Below the pieces are notes generated by a model. It did no database searches. It was not told the origin of the DNA and was given only the letters and a program-made list of their open reading frames with translations. Of a stretch of DNA of 64,000 nt, positions 34,091 to 46,965 are shown one piece after another (the first letter of the stretch is position 1; each line of letters opens with the position of its first letter). The position numbers and the translations under genes were made by a program. The stretch is taken from assembly GCF_040939455.1 (NCBI RefSeq), contig NC_134119.1, positions 15,178,501-15,242,500 on the forward strand. Reading direction: 5' to 3'. Source of the stretch: Microcebus murinus. Lineage: Eukaryota > Chordata > Mammalia > Primates > Cheirogaleidae.

Positions 34091-34629
34091 TTATTTCTCT
34101 CAGGAGCTCAGCTGCCCAAAGCAAAGGGTAATTTTCCAAGTAAGAAATACTCTAGCAGTGGTGGCGAAGAGAATGAAAATTTTGCCTCCATACAAGAGCA
34201 CAATTCCTACTTTCTTTGAACCTCTGAGAATCTGTGTCCCTGTGCAGAGTCTTCCCACTGCTGTGGTGTGCGAACCAGACAGACCGAGCATGGGAGGGGC
34301 CAAGGAGCGGCTGTCCTCTGATTCATAGGATGGGCATGCAGGGGACGGGAGCCCACGGTTCTATTCAGTGCAAGACTTAGAATCTCAGAGTATGGGGTTG
34401 AAAACGATTCATGTAAGCTTGTCAGATTATAGCTTATGTTTTCCTCTTGAAGTCAACTAAACAAGAATGTGATCCTAATTTCTATATGAAAATAAACATC
34501 AGAGTCCTCATTCCCCAAGGCACAACGATTAACTATCATGCCAAGGTTACTTTCATTTCTTGGATAACTAGAACAAAAGTGGGAAATCCTTTTGGGGATT
34601 GACTCCTATCATTTAATGTGTCTTTAATA
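34091..34629. other. Unassigned DNA
   Basis: No gene or named repeat recognised. Confidence 0.5.
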
Positions 34630-34775
34630 GAATGATTCCCCAACTGAGTGCACATCAGAATCCCCTGGAGTTCTCATGAAAACACGGAGGGCGGGGCCCC
34701 ACCCTGGACTTTCTGATTTAGTAGATCTGTGATGAAGCTTGAGAATTTATATTTCCAAATGCGCAGTTAGAGAAT
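34630..34775 (+). mobile_element. MER5A hAT-Charlie element
   Basis: 'gtgcacatcagaatcccctg', 'gggcggggccccaccctgga', 'tttctgatttagtagatctg' and 'cttgagaatttatatttcca' match MER5A in consensus order. Confidence 0.85.
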
Positions 34776-34796
34776 TTAAATCTAAAGAAGGCTGAA

Positions 34797-34798
<2 letters not shown>

Positions 34799-34842
<44 letters not shown>
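34799..34842 (+). repeat. (GT)22 microsatellite
   Basis: 22 uninterrupted GT units, shortly after the MER5A copy. The purity and length suggest it is polymorphic. Confidence 0.97.
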
Positions 34843-34843
<1 letters not shown>

Positions 34844-35655
34844 TGTTCTGACCCTACATTGTCTTCTGTAAATAGGCTTACTTTTTAGTTTCCATCATCA
34901 CAGCCTTGGCTCTTTCCAATTTTCTAGGCAAATTGGGGATCATATATGATAGCACACCCAATCATGCCACCTTATTTAATTAATCAGACACAAAAATATG
35001 GATTTAATCCATCCAGAACTCAATTTAATTCAGAATCCATTTAATCCAATCCAGAAATATAGAACCTCTAACTGGCTTTAAATCCTCCCAGTAGACAGGA
35101 CCCCTCTATTGGACAATGTTTTCAAAACTTTCTAGGCAAAGGAAAAAAGATTACTCCAGACTCTTGATGGTAAGCCCAATCAAATTGGGACTTCATCTTT
35201 AACTGTTGAGGAACTTGGTGCAGGAACAAATTAAAAGGTAATTCTGAGACAGGGAGAGCCAGTCCATTTGGATGTCTACATCCCTGAACCTCCTAAGACT
35301 CCGAATTGCCTCACTCTGAGCTTTCTGCATAACCCTAGTGACTATCAACTCACCCTGATGATTGGCAGCTGCCAATCTAGGCCAATCTCACCACAACAAC
35401 CACTTTTTCCATTGGCTGCTGAGTGTTGCATTCAATATAGCTTCCTGCCAAAAATGAATGCTCCCTTTATGTATTACATGGCTCTGTTTTAACTGATTAT
35501 GCTATATTTCAATAACCAGAATTTTTCTGTATTTAATTATATGATTCCACCAGATATGACTCTCAGATGAAGAGTTTTTGTAATACAGTGTCATTCCGAA
35601 TAATTTAAGCTTTCTTCTTGTCATTTGGCTTTTTCATCTAAAAATGGAGTGCCAA
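34843..35655. other. Unassigned DNA
   Basis: No gene. The phrases 'atccatccagaactcaattt' and 'atccatttaatccaatccag' (about 35009-35055) form a loose local repetition. Confidence 0.5.
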
Positions 35656-35702
35656 ATATATATATATACACACACACACACGCATATATATATATATATA
35701 TA
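35656..35702. repeat. (TA)n-(CA)n-(TA)n compound microsatellite
   Basis: atatatatata, then acacacacac, then (gc)atatatatata. The two TA blocks are mutually complementary. Confidence 0.95.
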
Positions 35703-36309
35703 GTTAATTGAGTTAGCCTGAGGTTAGCCCAGTTAGGTTTTACAGTGAAGAATAATTTGTTATTAAATCTCTTTTTAAGAAAAAGAGATTTGTGCTTAAA
35801 AGAGTCCATCTTAAACCATTGGAAGCTGGGTTGTCCCGCAGCCTAGAGGCAAAGCTTGGCTGAGCGTGCGTTATTGGATCCCACTTGCCAAGTGTCCTGC
35901 AAACACGAATACATTGAAATTTCTCTAGTAATTGAAGAAGAGGATGGTAAGATAGAAAAAATGCTTTATCTTTTACCCTTACCTGATTGGATATCCAGAT
36001 GCATTTTAGCATCTTTTATGTAACACTTAAATCATTAAAAAATAAAATTGTTTATGCTGTAATTTTATTTATTATTGAATGAAATATAAGTCCCAACAGT
36101 GACCTCAACCCCATCTCACTTTTCTGACATTCTACATCTTCCTTCTGTTCACTCAAAAATATCACTACTTCTAGCCATGTTTTTCCTAGGGCAAAGAAGT
36201 CTTTCTAAAGTACAATTTCTGTTCATCCCATTAAAGAAATAATTTATTGTGCATAAGATCATAAAAGTTTAAAATCCTCCACTCTATATTTACCAGTCCT
36301 AACATCTAG
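35703..36309. other. Unassigned DNA
   Basis: No gene or named repeat recognised. Confidence 0.5.
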
Positions 36310-36500
36310 TATTATTAAGTGCTATAATACGTTGATGACTTTGCCAAGTTGCCTTACACATGTTACTTCTGGAATCCTCACAGAATCCCTAGAAGTAATT
36401 AATCTCTAATGAGAAAACTGAGGTGGACAAGGTTAGGCAAATTGTTCAATGGCACATGGCCATCAATGTCAGGTCAATGTAAGAACAGAATCCATGCTAT
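36310..36500 (+). mobile_element. MIR SINE
   Basis: 'aagtgctataatacgttgat', 'tctaatgagaaaactgaggt', 'ggacaaggttaggcaaattg' and 'ggtcaatgtaagaacagaat' follow plus-strand MIR. Confidence 0.7.
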
Positions 36501-37849
36501 CTTCCAAAGATGGGAACCCATGGCTTGCTTCCCAGTAAAGGAAAAATCCGATGATCCAGGGGAGAAGGACAGCTCTCATAATAGACCTTGCTGGCTGTGA
36601 AATAGACTATTTTACAGAGCGATATAAAAAGCAGGCAGAAAGGTGATGTTAATGACACTTGAGACTCCTTTTCGGTATCTTCGCATTTCCAGATGCTGAG
36701 CAGGAAAATCTCTCTGTCCCTAATTACTTTTGACAGTCTCAAAAAAATGAAGTCAGGTCAGAGCTACAGTCAGAACACTCAGTCAGAATATTCAGGGTGC
36801 AACTGAATTTGTTATAAAAGGACAGAGAAGAATTTGATTTTGGTATATACAACTCAGTCATTGTTAGAAAAGAATTAGCAGTGGCAAAGCTGAAAATACA
36901 GATAATTAGAGAAAAATAATAATTATTATTATAGAAATGCAAGGTACATTCCTATAGAACCAGATAATACCCAAGTCAGCATTTAAATCGTAGCTTCTAA
37001 ATTTATCTGTCCCCTGAGATGCTGAAGCAATGTTCTAAACAATTTTCAGAAAAATGATTCAACTGAATAATGGAAAGAATAAAACAGAACATTGTCCTTG
37101 CAACCTCAATGGCCCTTAAGTCTGTTCTTCAAAAGAACTAATCATCTCTCCTGGTAAGATCCTGAAGCTCTTAAGAAACAAGCTCCTTCCTCATCTTTTG
37201 ACCCCTCCATGTTGCTCATAAGTTTCCACCTATCATTGCCCCTGACCGGCAGGCCCCTGACATTGTCCTCTGCCTATTTGGATCTTGTATTTATCCACAA
37301 TATGAATCAATTTTCCTTCTCCAGATGTCCTTCCCTGACCACCTGACACAGCACAAATGGTCCAGTCAATAGACAGTTATCACATATGGCCATGTGGTCA
37401 TTCTTGCATTATTGTCTTCAATGACAATTGAAATCTTGAATCCTATTTTAATGTCCAGTATGTAGTGGCCTTATCTCTTTATCCAGCTTCAGAAGTTCCT
37501 CAAGGGGAATTTTGCATTCAATGTGACCAGGGGCAGAGTGGAGCCATCAGCTCTGGCAGGGAGGGTAGTGGGGCTGCTGGACCGAGTGGAAGGTGGAGGG
37601 GAAGAGGTGACAGCCAGAGGGGCCAGACAGAGGCGGGCTATACAGCAAGAAGGTTATGGAAGCATGGAGCTCAAAGGAGAGGTCTGGCCAATCTAGACAA
37701 GGAAACTGGAGAAAGAAAACTATTGAGGGCAACAGTTTTAGAGGTTTGGAAGCAAAGGAAGAGAGAAACTTAGATGCTGCCCTTTAAAGTTGAAGAAGAA
37801 GATGACAAACCAGGAAAATGAGGCAGAATGACGTAAAAGAAAGAGCACA
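36501..37849. other. Unassigned DNA, no supported gene
   Basis: A+T-rich to 37500, then purine-rich. The 102-codon plus frame at 37465-37773 is Gly/Arg/Lys-rich because the DNA is purine-rich ('ggtggaggggaagaggtgac'), so composition alone explains it. No domain is visible. Confidence 0.5.
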
Positions 37850-38050
37850 AGCTTAGGGGTCAGACAGCTGTACTCAGACCCTGGGTCCACTTTCCTATTT
37901 GAGTCAAATCAGGCCAGTTCCTCCAGCTCTCTGTGGTTTCCTCATCTGTAAAAAGATGATAAGGCGCCTTATCTCCAAGCACCAGCTGGGGTGATAAAAT
38001 GCGATAGTGTACATAAAGAGCCCTGTCGCTGTGGGTCTGTGTCTCCCTCC
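37850..38050 (-). mobile_element. MIR SINE
   Basis: 'gtcagacagctgtactcaga', 'tttcctcatctgtaaaaaga', 'ctggggtgataaaatgcgat' and 'gtacataaagagccctgtcg' are in minus-orientation MIR order. Confidence 0.75.
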
Positions 38051-38194
38051 TTCTCCTACAGGGGAACTCTGAGATGATCATGGAACAACAGGGTTAGAAG
38101 TGGGGCTGGCAGGAAGGTGTAGAAGACATTTTGGAATCAAGGACCAGCCTAACACACCTGAAGTAAATCTTGGAGTTCCAGGAGACAAAAAAGA

Positions 38195-38400
38195 AAAAGA
38201 AACAAGTACTAATTATGCATCCACTATATCTCAAGCCCTTTGCTGATCAACAAGACAAGATCCTTGAGCCTTTAATCTTAAATAACCAAACATATCTCAT
38301 AACAGATTAAATATCTGAGGTCTGAAAATTTTGAAATACCATTATTTCAACCAGGATACAAACTGGAGTAACTGATCACATGCTAGCCAGCTCAACATCA
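38195..38400 (+). mobile_element. Possible MIR SINE, very diverged
   Basis: 'gtactaattatgcatccact' and 'aacagattaaatatctgagg' sit where MIR has 'gcgcttactatgtgcca' and 'tttacagatgaggaaactga'. Weak. Confidence 0.35.
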
Positions 38401-38978
38401 TTCATGGGAAAATACCAGAAACAGTTTGTGAGAGGAACAACTTGACAAGCGTAAGGTAATTTGATTAGGAACAGGCAATATGCTTTTAATGGGAAAGAGT
38501 ATCATAACAGCCCACTGACTGGCTTCTTTTGAAGTCATTTACTGCCACAGTGTCTGATTTGAGACCAACATCCCTCCTAATAACTACAATAGATTTGGAG
38601 CACTCACTATAATACAGCTAATAGCTCAAGATGTTTTCTTAAGGATGGAAGCAGAACTAAGAATAAAAACAATGGAAGCAAATTTCAAGATATCTAAATG
38701 TTTAGGTGAAAGAGATGGTGTGGGAAAAATATATAGTTCAAACCTGAGAAAATCTCAGGTAAATTTATATGTATTTAAATTTCCATAGAGTTTGCAGTTG
38801 AAATAAGTATCTTCAACCTTTCAAGAACATTGTATAAAACCCAAAAGATCTATGGTAACAAAAATTTTAGTTAGTGGAAAATATGGAGTAATATTGGGCA
38901 ACTTCACACATTATATTACTAAGACTGCAGTTATTCTTGCCATGTCTACCAAGGGATTCAAAAATAGTGAGACCCAGT
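38401..38978. other. Unassigned DNA
   Basis: No gene or named repeat recognised. Confidence 0.5.
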
Positions 38979-39048
38979 GAATGAATAAATAAATGAATGA
39001 ATAAGTAAATAAATGAGTGAATTAATAAAATAAATAATAATATAATGG
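38979..39048 (+). repeat. (AATG)n/(AAAT)n tetranucleotide tract
   Basis: About 70 bp of intermixed gaat, aaat and taaa units. Confidence 0.9.
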
Positions 39049-39444
39049 AAATGGGTAACTGATGATACCTGAAATAAGAACTCTGGAGATGAACCTACTC
39101 CAATGTCTTAAATAATTCATGGCACAATTAACTCCTTTGAATTTCCATTGGCCCTGGCTGAGTGCTCTGTCCAGCAACATCCTGCCTGAGAGCCAAAAGC
39201 TAAAGGGTGGCTGAGTATGATTTCTGTCCACCTTGAGAGCCAGTCTGGGCAGTAAGAATGTTCAGCTTTCTCTCCCGGCACTCTCAGAAGATGGAATGTG
39301 GTGAGGGCATGACTGGCCATTATTGGTTGGTTTCATGCATATTCACTTGACTGTGGGTGTAGGGTTGGCTCCTCTCATGCTGGTTCAAGGCCACTATTCT
39401 TTGAATGTCCACATTCCATCTCTTCCAGAGCAGCCTATTCATAT

Positions 39445-39600
39445 CAATATTTTGCGTCATTTCCAGTGATAAATTCGTGCTTTCCTCTAACACTAACCTG
39501 CTGTGTGATCCTGGGAAGACCATATTGTTTATCTTTGTCATGTGGAGACAATCATGGCTATCTCATGGTGCTGTAGAACTGTAAGGTGCAATCCTTCCAA
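39445..39600 (-). mobile_element. MIR SINE
   Basis: 'cctgctgtgtgatcctggga', then 'atctttgtcatgtggagaca' and 'ggctatctcatggtgctgta' follow minus-orientation MIR. Confidence 0.65.
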
Positions 39601-40635
39601 CCAGTATTACAAACGTATCATTCTCTCTATCCCTTCAGAGACCTTTCTAACATGCCTACTGGATTGGAATTATAACTCCTGCACTACCTATTCTCACCAG
39701 GTTATCTGGAGGTTGACATGAGCTAATTAATGCTAAAGCCTGTTGAAAAAGTTGAAATTACTATACAACATCAAAATAAAACATATTTTTTGACAAAATG
39801 ATTTTCAAAGGGATCAGCTTTTTCGGACTTTCTAGAGGAGATATTTAAATGATATTACTTTAAACAATCTCTAAACATTTGACTCTGTTGCAAAAGAAAA
39901 CATGACAAGTGAAACTTACTCTTTATTCATTTTTCTCTATAAAACTAAAAACTTTAAATTTTGAGATAAAAATTAATAATGTAAAGATGTTGGAGTCTTA
40001 AATCCTTGATAGCTAGGTCTATGCTTTTATTATTTCTGTCTCCCCAGATCTAGCAAAGTGATGATCCCACAGCAAAAGGCCCATAGATAATTCTTGAATT
40101 AATTAAGGAAAATTCTCCAGGCCACATCTGAAGCTCATCAAAATGGTACAGGTCCTCCACTTCTTGTTTCTCTACAAAGAAAGGGAGGACGCAAAATCAA
40201 TTCTCTTTACATAAATGGCTGTGAAATGCTAAGCATATTTTTGAAAAATTCAGTGAATTATCTCCTATTGCTTTACTATTTCTAATAATGATAAACATTC
40301 CCCAGTCCCTCAAATATACATGGAAGCCTTATATTTCTCTTCCATAGGTCAGAGTGTTGATAAACTACCTGTTATAGTAGTGACAGGCAGAATGAGGGCT
40401 CTCATGGCAAATTCATTTACATGGCTACTGCAATGTCTGGGTTATACACTATTTTGTGTTAGTAAAATTGAAAGGACAATGAGGGATAAAAAGACCAGGA
40501 AATTAATTCCTGGAAATTAATGGAAAAAGCTTCTTAATATGATTAGAAAATAACTGTGGAACTATGTGACATTTCACCATTCCCATGAGTAATCTTCAAC
40601 TTGGTTGGAAGTTAGACTACTCACTTTAAAACTGA
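39601..40635. other. Unassigned DNA with a faint L2-like tail
   Basis: No gene. Near 40015-40110, 'tctgtctccccagatctagc' and 'cccatagataattcttgaat' could be an eroded L2 tail. Confidence 0.45.
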
Positions 40636-43322
40636 AATGCAGATGCGAACACAGCAACACTGTGGAATAGGAGTTTCTAGTGCTTGTTCCCTCACAGAAA
40701 CATAAATTTAAACAACTATCTACATATGAAAATACCTTCAGGAGAGCTAAGGAGTGCAAGTGAGAGATCATAACACCTCGTAGAGCACAGAAATAAGGAA
40801 GGATCCGTTGAAGTAGGTAGGAAGAACAGTTTCACATTACCTGCATCATCTCTCTCCCAAGCCTATACACCACCTTCCTCCTGGGGGAAGGAGAGTTAGG
40901 TGAGCACCTGACTTTGTCATGGACTCTAGCACTATGCCATCCTCCAGTCAGACTGCCCCCACAATCCCAGGCTCCAGGCCCACCACTTGTATTCAACATT
41001 TACTGAAAGTTTTAGCCAGAGCATTTAGGGAAGGAAAAAAAAATAAAAATCATCCAAATCAGAAAGGAAGAAATAAAATTGTCTCTGTTTGCAGATGACA
41101 TGATCTTATATAGAACACCCTAAACATTTCACCAAAAAACTGTTAGAACTAATAAATGAATTCAGTAAAGTTGCAGGATGCAAATCTAGCATACAAAAAT
41201 CAATCAAAGCCTTTCTCTACACTAATGAGTTTTCTATATACAACAAAGTTTGTATACACACCATAAAAATATATGTATGCAATGAACTTACTATATACAA
41301 TGAATTGCCTGAAAAAGTAATTAAGAAATCAATCCTATTTACAATAGCAGCAAAACAAACAAACAAACAAAAATCAAACACACAACAAAACACTCTAGAA
41401 ATAAATTTAACCAAGAAAGTAAAAGGCCTGTACATTAAAAACTATAAAAACGTTGATGAAAGAAATTGAAGAAAACACAAATAAATGGAAATATATCTCT
41501 TGTTCATGGATCAGAAGAATCAATATTGTCAAAATGTCTATAATGCATAAAGTAATCTATAGAATCAATGTAATCTCTATCAAAATTCCAATGGCATTTT
41601 TCACAGAAATAGAAGAACAATACTAAAATTTATTTGGAAACAGAAAAGACCTAAAATAGCTAAAAGAATCAAGAACAAGAAGAACAAAACTGAAGACATC
41701 ACACTACCTGATTTCAAAATATACTTCAAAAACTATAGTAATCAAAACAGCATTGTAATTGCATACAGACCATATAGACCAATAGAACAGAATCGAAAGC
41801 CCAGAAACAAATATATGCATTTACAGTCAATTGATCTTTGTTTGATAAAGATGCCAAGAACACACTATTGGGGAAGCACAGTCTCTTTAATAAAAGTTGT
41901 TGAGTAAACTGGATATCCACATACAGAAGAATAAAATTAAACCCTTATCTCACACCATATACAAAAATCAACTCAAAACGATTTAAATGTAGGACCTGAA
42001 ACTATAAAACTACTAGCAGAAAAAATAGGATAAAAGCTTCTTGGCATTGGTCTAGGCAATCCTTTTTTTTTTTTTTGATATGACTCCAAAAGCACAGGCA
42101 ACAAATGCAAAAATAAGACAAATAGATTTCAGTGAACTAACATGCTGTGCACATCTAAAGAAACAATAGAGTGAAGAGACAACTTGTAGAATGAAAGAAA
42201 ATATTTGCAAACTATATATCTAATAAAGGGTTAATATTCAAAATATATAAGAAACTCAACTCAATAACAAGAAAACAAATTATCCATTTTTTAAAAATGA
42301 GCAAAGGATCTGAACAGACATTTCTCAAAGAAAAAAGACATATAAATGACCAATAGGTATATGAAAATAGGCTCAGCATAACTAATCATCAGAGAAATGT
42401 AAATCAAAACTATAATGAGCTGTCACTTACCTCACACCTGTTAGAATGGCTATTATCAAAAAGTTAAAAAATAACAAGTGTTGGGGAGGATGTGGAGAAA
42501 ACGGAACTCTTGGACACTGTTAGTAAAAATATATATTTCTATAGCCATTATGGAAAACAGTATAAAGGTTCCTCAAAAAATTAAAAAGAGAACTACTATA
42601 TAATCAAGCAATCCCACTTCTGGCTATGTTTCCAAAGGAAATATTAAAATCAATATGTCTAAGATATATATACACATTCCTCTGTTCATTGCAGTTCATT
42701 ATTCACAATAGCCGAAGATATGGAAATAACACAAGTATCCATTGGCAGATGAATGGATAAGGAAACCATGTGTAATTATGTATGTGTATCTATATAAAAT
42801 TATATGATATGTAAAAATATAGTATATATAATGGAATATTATTCATCCTTTTATAAAAGGAAAATCTTGTCATTTGTAACAACATGGGTGAATCTTGAGG
42901 ACATTATTCTGATGAAAGAAGCCAGACACAGAAACATAAATACTGCATGATCTTACTTTTATGTAGAATCTAAAAAAGTCAAACTCAGAAACAGAGAGTA
43001 GAAGGGTGGTTACAAGGGCTTGGGGTGGGGGTGGGTGAAATGGGAAGATTTGGGTCACAGGGTATAAAATTTCAATTATGTAAGGCATATAAGTTCTAGA
43101 GTTCTAATGTACAGCATGGAGACTACAGTTAATATGATTGTATTGTATTCTTGAAATCTGGTAAGAAAGTAGACCTTAAAATTTCTCATCACAAAAAAAC
43201 ATGGTGGCTATGTGAAGTGTTAATCACTTCACAATGTATATTGTACATATATAAAAACCTGTTACATACTTTAATATGCACAACTTTCATTTGTTAATTA
43301 TACCCCAATAAAGCTGGGGGGA
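40636..43322 (+). mobile_element. L1 with a 5' end joined straight to late ORF2
   Basis: The element begins with 5'-UTR-like text ('ggaataggagtttctagtgc', 'gcaagtgagagatcataaca') shared with the L1 at 61533. At about 40980 it passes directly into ORF2 ('acttgtattcaacatttact'). The reverse transcriptase FADD codons lie at 41088-41099. Further landmarks are 'gatatgactccaaaagcaca', 'ttggggaggatgtggagaaa' and 'aatggaatattattcatcct'. The 3' end, with 'accccaataaagctgg', is at about 43320. ORF1 and the first half of ORF2 are absent and the remaining frames are broken, so it cannot mobilise itself. Confidence 0.85.
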
Positions 43323-43538
43323 AAAGTGGAAAGACAAGTGGTTTTCTGAGGATGGGTGGAAGAGAGGGATGGATTGCCCAGGTACACAAGAAAGGAACAA
43401 TGATTGATATACTCATTGTAGCAATAGTTTCACAGTTGTATATATCCATCAAAACTCAGCCAATTGTAAACTTTAAATATGTGCAGTTTATTGCAGATAA
43501 ATTATACCTGAATAGAGTTGTCAAAAAAAAGGTGAGGG
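43323..43538 (+). mobile_element. Older L1 3'-end fragment
   Basis: 'agcaatagtttcacagttgt', 'aactttaaatatgtgcagtt' and 'aaattatacctgaatagagt' match an older L1 3' end that finishes in an A run. The younger L1 may have inserted next to or into it. Confidence 0.6.
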
Positions 43539-43892
43539 GGGAAGGACAGAGAAAGTTTGACAAATATAGCAAGAATTACAAGAATTAGTAGAGAAATAAC
43601 CTTTCATTTAAGAGTAGGGCTCTTAAAAATCATCAAATGCTATATTTCCTAACGTGGGTTTTGTTCAACAATAGTCCTACAAATGAGAAGAACCTATGCT
43701 CCAAGGTGAAATAGATGTGGGAAATGGATGAATGTTTTATCAGTACATGTTAGCATAATAAATAGGCTTTCAGAAGGACTGTAAAAATGTTTAATTTCAC
43801 TTGGCATACCCCAGAATTATTTCAAGTCATATCTATTCTAAGATGTCCTTGTCATATCCAACCCTTTCATGTAGACATAAGAAAAGCTGTGT

Positions 43893-44140
43893 GGCTAATT
43901 AGGAAACAGTGTTTGTTAAGAGCACACTGGTAGACATATGCCTGGGCCTGTTCTATCACATACCTAGCAGCAAGATCTTGGACAAGTCATAGGAACCCTC
44001 CAAATCTTAGCTTTCCTGTCTGTAAAATGGGATAAACAATGGGACCTAAATGCAAGGGTTGCTCTAAGTGAGGACTAAGCAAGTAATTCATGTAAAATGC
44101 TCAGGGCAGCATTCAGTACACAGTGGGCTGTAAGAAACAC
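43893..44140 (-). mobile_element. MIR SINE
   Basis: 'gatcttggacaagtcatagg', 'cctgtctgtaaaatgggata', 'gcaagggttgctctaagtga' and 'tgctcagggcagcattcagt' give a clear minus-orientation MIR. Confidence 0.85.
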
Positions 44141-45008
44141 TGGGCTTTATGGGTTAGTAGGAAAGCTCTGACTACAGTTCACATTTCAGACATCCCCCAG
44201 CCTGTCATCTTGGAGAGCTGAGCCATAAGCAAGGGAACAGTCTCTCAGTGGGTCAGGCTCTCCCATGGATGGATGTCCTTGTCCACAGTCAGCGTTCCAC
44301 AGCTGGCCTCCTCCCTCCCTGCCATTCCCACCATCCTGCAAGGAGCATGAAGAGAAAGCCAATGAGGCAGAAGTACCCACCCAAAATCAGAGAGGGGTAT
44401 CTCCTGGAGCCAACTATGAGTTAAGCATGTGTTATTTTTGTCGTTCCTACAAATAGAGATACAATGAACTTCCGTGAGGTGGGTGCTTGGGGTGGGGAGA
44501 AGCATAAAAGTAGCAAACTCAGAAAAGTCTCTGAAAAACAAAAACGAGACAGAAAACAGGGCTCCAGAGTTTATCTGCAATGGATATGAACCAAACACCC
44601 AAACACGTAAGATTACTGAGAAATGCTGTTTGATTCTTAACGTTCAGACACACTTTTATTTAATTATCTTGCTCTATTCACAAGTCCTCATCTCCAAATT
44701 GATGACATGAATAATCGTCACTCCATCAGACTTGAAACTGCCCTCCCCACACCCAATACACACATGCACAGCACGGGCAGCGTTTCAGAACACACGCTGG
44801 GAAAAGATGGGGTTGCCATAGCAACAGCATCTAGCACTGTGGAGTCCTCCCTCCCCTTAGCACCCTCCTTGCCAGACCCTCATCTTCCCTGGCATATTTC
44901 TTTATTTGTTTCCCTCATGATTTACATGCAGGGGGTAATGACTGCAGCCCCATGCCAAGCCCCCGATCTCTGTGTAGGTGAAGCATCAGGATCAATATGA
45001 TAATGATG
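44141..45008. other. Unassigned DNA
   Basis: No supported gene. Frames of up to 117 codons overlap on both strands (44186-45000) without domains. Sequence is G+C-richer near 44250-44400. Confidence 0.5.
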
Positions 45009-45172
45009 TCCAGTTATGCTCAAACTGGGACGCACATGAAAACCATCTGTTATTGAAGCCTGGGTGCCTGTGTCTGACTCTAGACCTGTGGTTCGGACTT
45101 CCTAGGAATTCAGTCTAGGAATCTAGACATATTTAATAAGCTCTGCTGATTTGGAGAGCCACTAATTTACTC
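45009..45172 (+). mobile_element. MER5-type hAT-Charlie element, diverged
   Basis: 'cacatgaaaaccatctgtta', 'gcctgggtgcctgtgtctga' and 'gacatatttaataagctctg' keep the order of MER5 (catcagaatcacctg, gcctgggccccaccc, ttctaacaagctcc). Confidence 0.55.
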
Positions 45173-45999
45173 CAATGCTTTTATTTTATACACAAAAGAA
45201 ATAAGATCCTAAATCTTATAGAATGTGAACAAACCAAACCTCCTGACCCCCTGGCAATTTATTTATATTTGATGAGTGTTCCTGAGTTCCAGGAGAATTC
45301 TCTGCATGTGCCTGCTATGTGCCCAGTTTTATAACATATCCTTTTCCCAAATTCCCTGCTACTAATTTGCTTGATTGATTGGCTGCTTGGCTTGTCTCTA
45401 AGTGTGGCTGATTATGAACAATCTCTAGAAATACTCAGCGATGTCTTCCAGCTGCCACATGTCTTTATCTGCTTCTATATAGATTTTCCATCAAATAAAT
45501 ATCTCTGGTCTACATAATGGTTAGAAGTCCCTTCCCCCACTTTGTAAATATTTTATGATCCTGTGAAATTGGATTTAGAAATAACACAGACACAACGAAT
45601 TCTGATTATTGCTAAACTAAGGCAAATTTATTTTCCAGTCTTTAGAAATAAAGGACCAATAACTTCTCTTTGGTCTGTGAGAGTTTGTGAAAGATAAACA
45701 TGGAACATGCTGATTCAAGCAAATTAATGATATGCTGTTTTCTATTTACTTCTGACTTTCCAGCTCTGTGGAACTGATCAATTGTCAGTGAATTTCTACC
45801 AAACCAAACCCTGGGTGGCAAGCAACTCTGAGAATCAGACTGTAAACTGTGACACTGTGAAATTCTAAGTATAAATGATGCTGTTAGGTGACAACTTCCT
45901 ATGTCTACTGAACACAGACTCTTTTGGCAGGGTGAGTGTGCAAAGAACAACCTTATAAAGCAGGTACTATGCTTGTCTGACTCCCTTCAGGTAAAGCAA
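45173..45999. other. Unassigned DNA
   Basis: No gene or named repeat recognised. Confidence 0.5.
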
Positions 46000-46196
46000 G
46001 TCTCCTCAACTTCACTATTGACATTTTGGGCTCTTTGTTGTCCTGTGTGCATTGTAGGATACTTAACAACATCCTTGGCCTCCACACTCTAGATGCCAGC
46101 AGCATCCCTCTCTGTTGTGATAACAAAGATGTCTCCAGATGTTGCCAAATGTCTCCTGGGGGGCGAAATCACTCCTGATCAGGGAGCCCCGCTCTA
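46000..46196 (-). mobile_element. MER20 hAT-Charlie element
   Basis: 'ttcactattgacattttggg', 'tgcattgtaggatacttaac', 'ctagatgccagcagcatccc' and 'tctcctggggggcgaaatca' match the reverse complement of MER20 almost from end to end. MER20 copies have been reported as regulatory elements in placental mammals (endometrial genes). That role is not shown here. Confidence 0.85.
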
Positions 46197-46302
46197 GAGT
46201 TTATGGTCTATAATATTTTATCTTCAATTCATCCCCATAGAATTTTTACAGTAACATTTCCCTCCCAAGCCTCAGCCAAACTGCCTACTTAATTATTTCT
46301 TT

Positions 46303-46965
46303 TTTAGTGTCTTTATTGAGATATAATTCACATATCACAAAATTCACCCAAAGTGTACGATTCAATGGTTTTAGTATATTCACAGAGTTGAATGTACAAG
46401 CATCACCACAATGAAAGTTTAGAACATTTTCATCACTTCAAATAGGAACTCCCTACCCGTTAGCAGTCACTCCCCACTCTACCCTCCCCCCAGCCCTAAG
46501 CATCCACTACTCCTATCCCTATAGATTTGCCAATTTTGGAATTTCAAATCATATAAAAGTGGTCTTTTGTGATTCCCTTTATTCACTTAACATAATGCTT
46601 TCAAGGCTCATCCATTTTGTGGCATGTATCAGTACTTCATATCTTTTTATTATTAAATAATATTCCATTGTATGGCTATGTCACATTTTGTTTATCTATT
46701 CATCAGTTCATGGACATTCAGTCATTTCCAGTATTTTGGGCTATAATGAATAATGGTGCTGTGAACATTAGATTAACAAATTTTTTTGTGTGTATGTATG
46801 TTTTCATTTCTCTTGGGCATAGGCCTTGGAGTGGAATTGTTGTGTCATATGGTAACTCTATGTTTAAATTCTTAAAGAACTGCCAAACTGTTTTCCAATG
46901 ACTGTACTATTTTATATTTTCAACAGCAGCATGCAAGGGTTCCAATTTCTCCACATGTCTACTTC
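46303..46965 (-). mobile_element. L1 3' region
   Basis: Strong reverse-complement L1 match: 'ttattgagatataattcaca', 'ttcatcacttcaaataggaa', 'aataatattccattgtatgg', 'cataggccttggagtggaat' and 'aactgccaaactgttttcca'. Frames within it are relics. Confidence 0.85.

Noticed and set aside
37465..37773. 102-codon Gly/Arg-rich frame as a gene
   Set aside because: The composition follows from purine-rich DNA. No domain, no splice context and no promoter were seen.
41088..41099. Reverse transcriptase motif as evidence of an active element
   Set aside because: The L1 lacks ORF1 and the first half of ORF2, and the remaining frames are broken.
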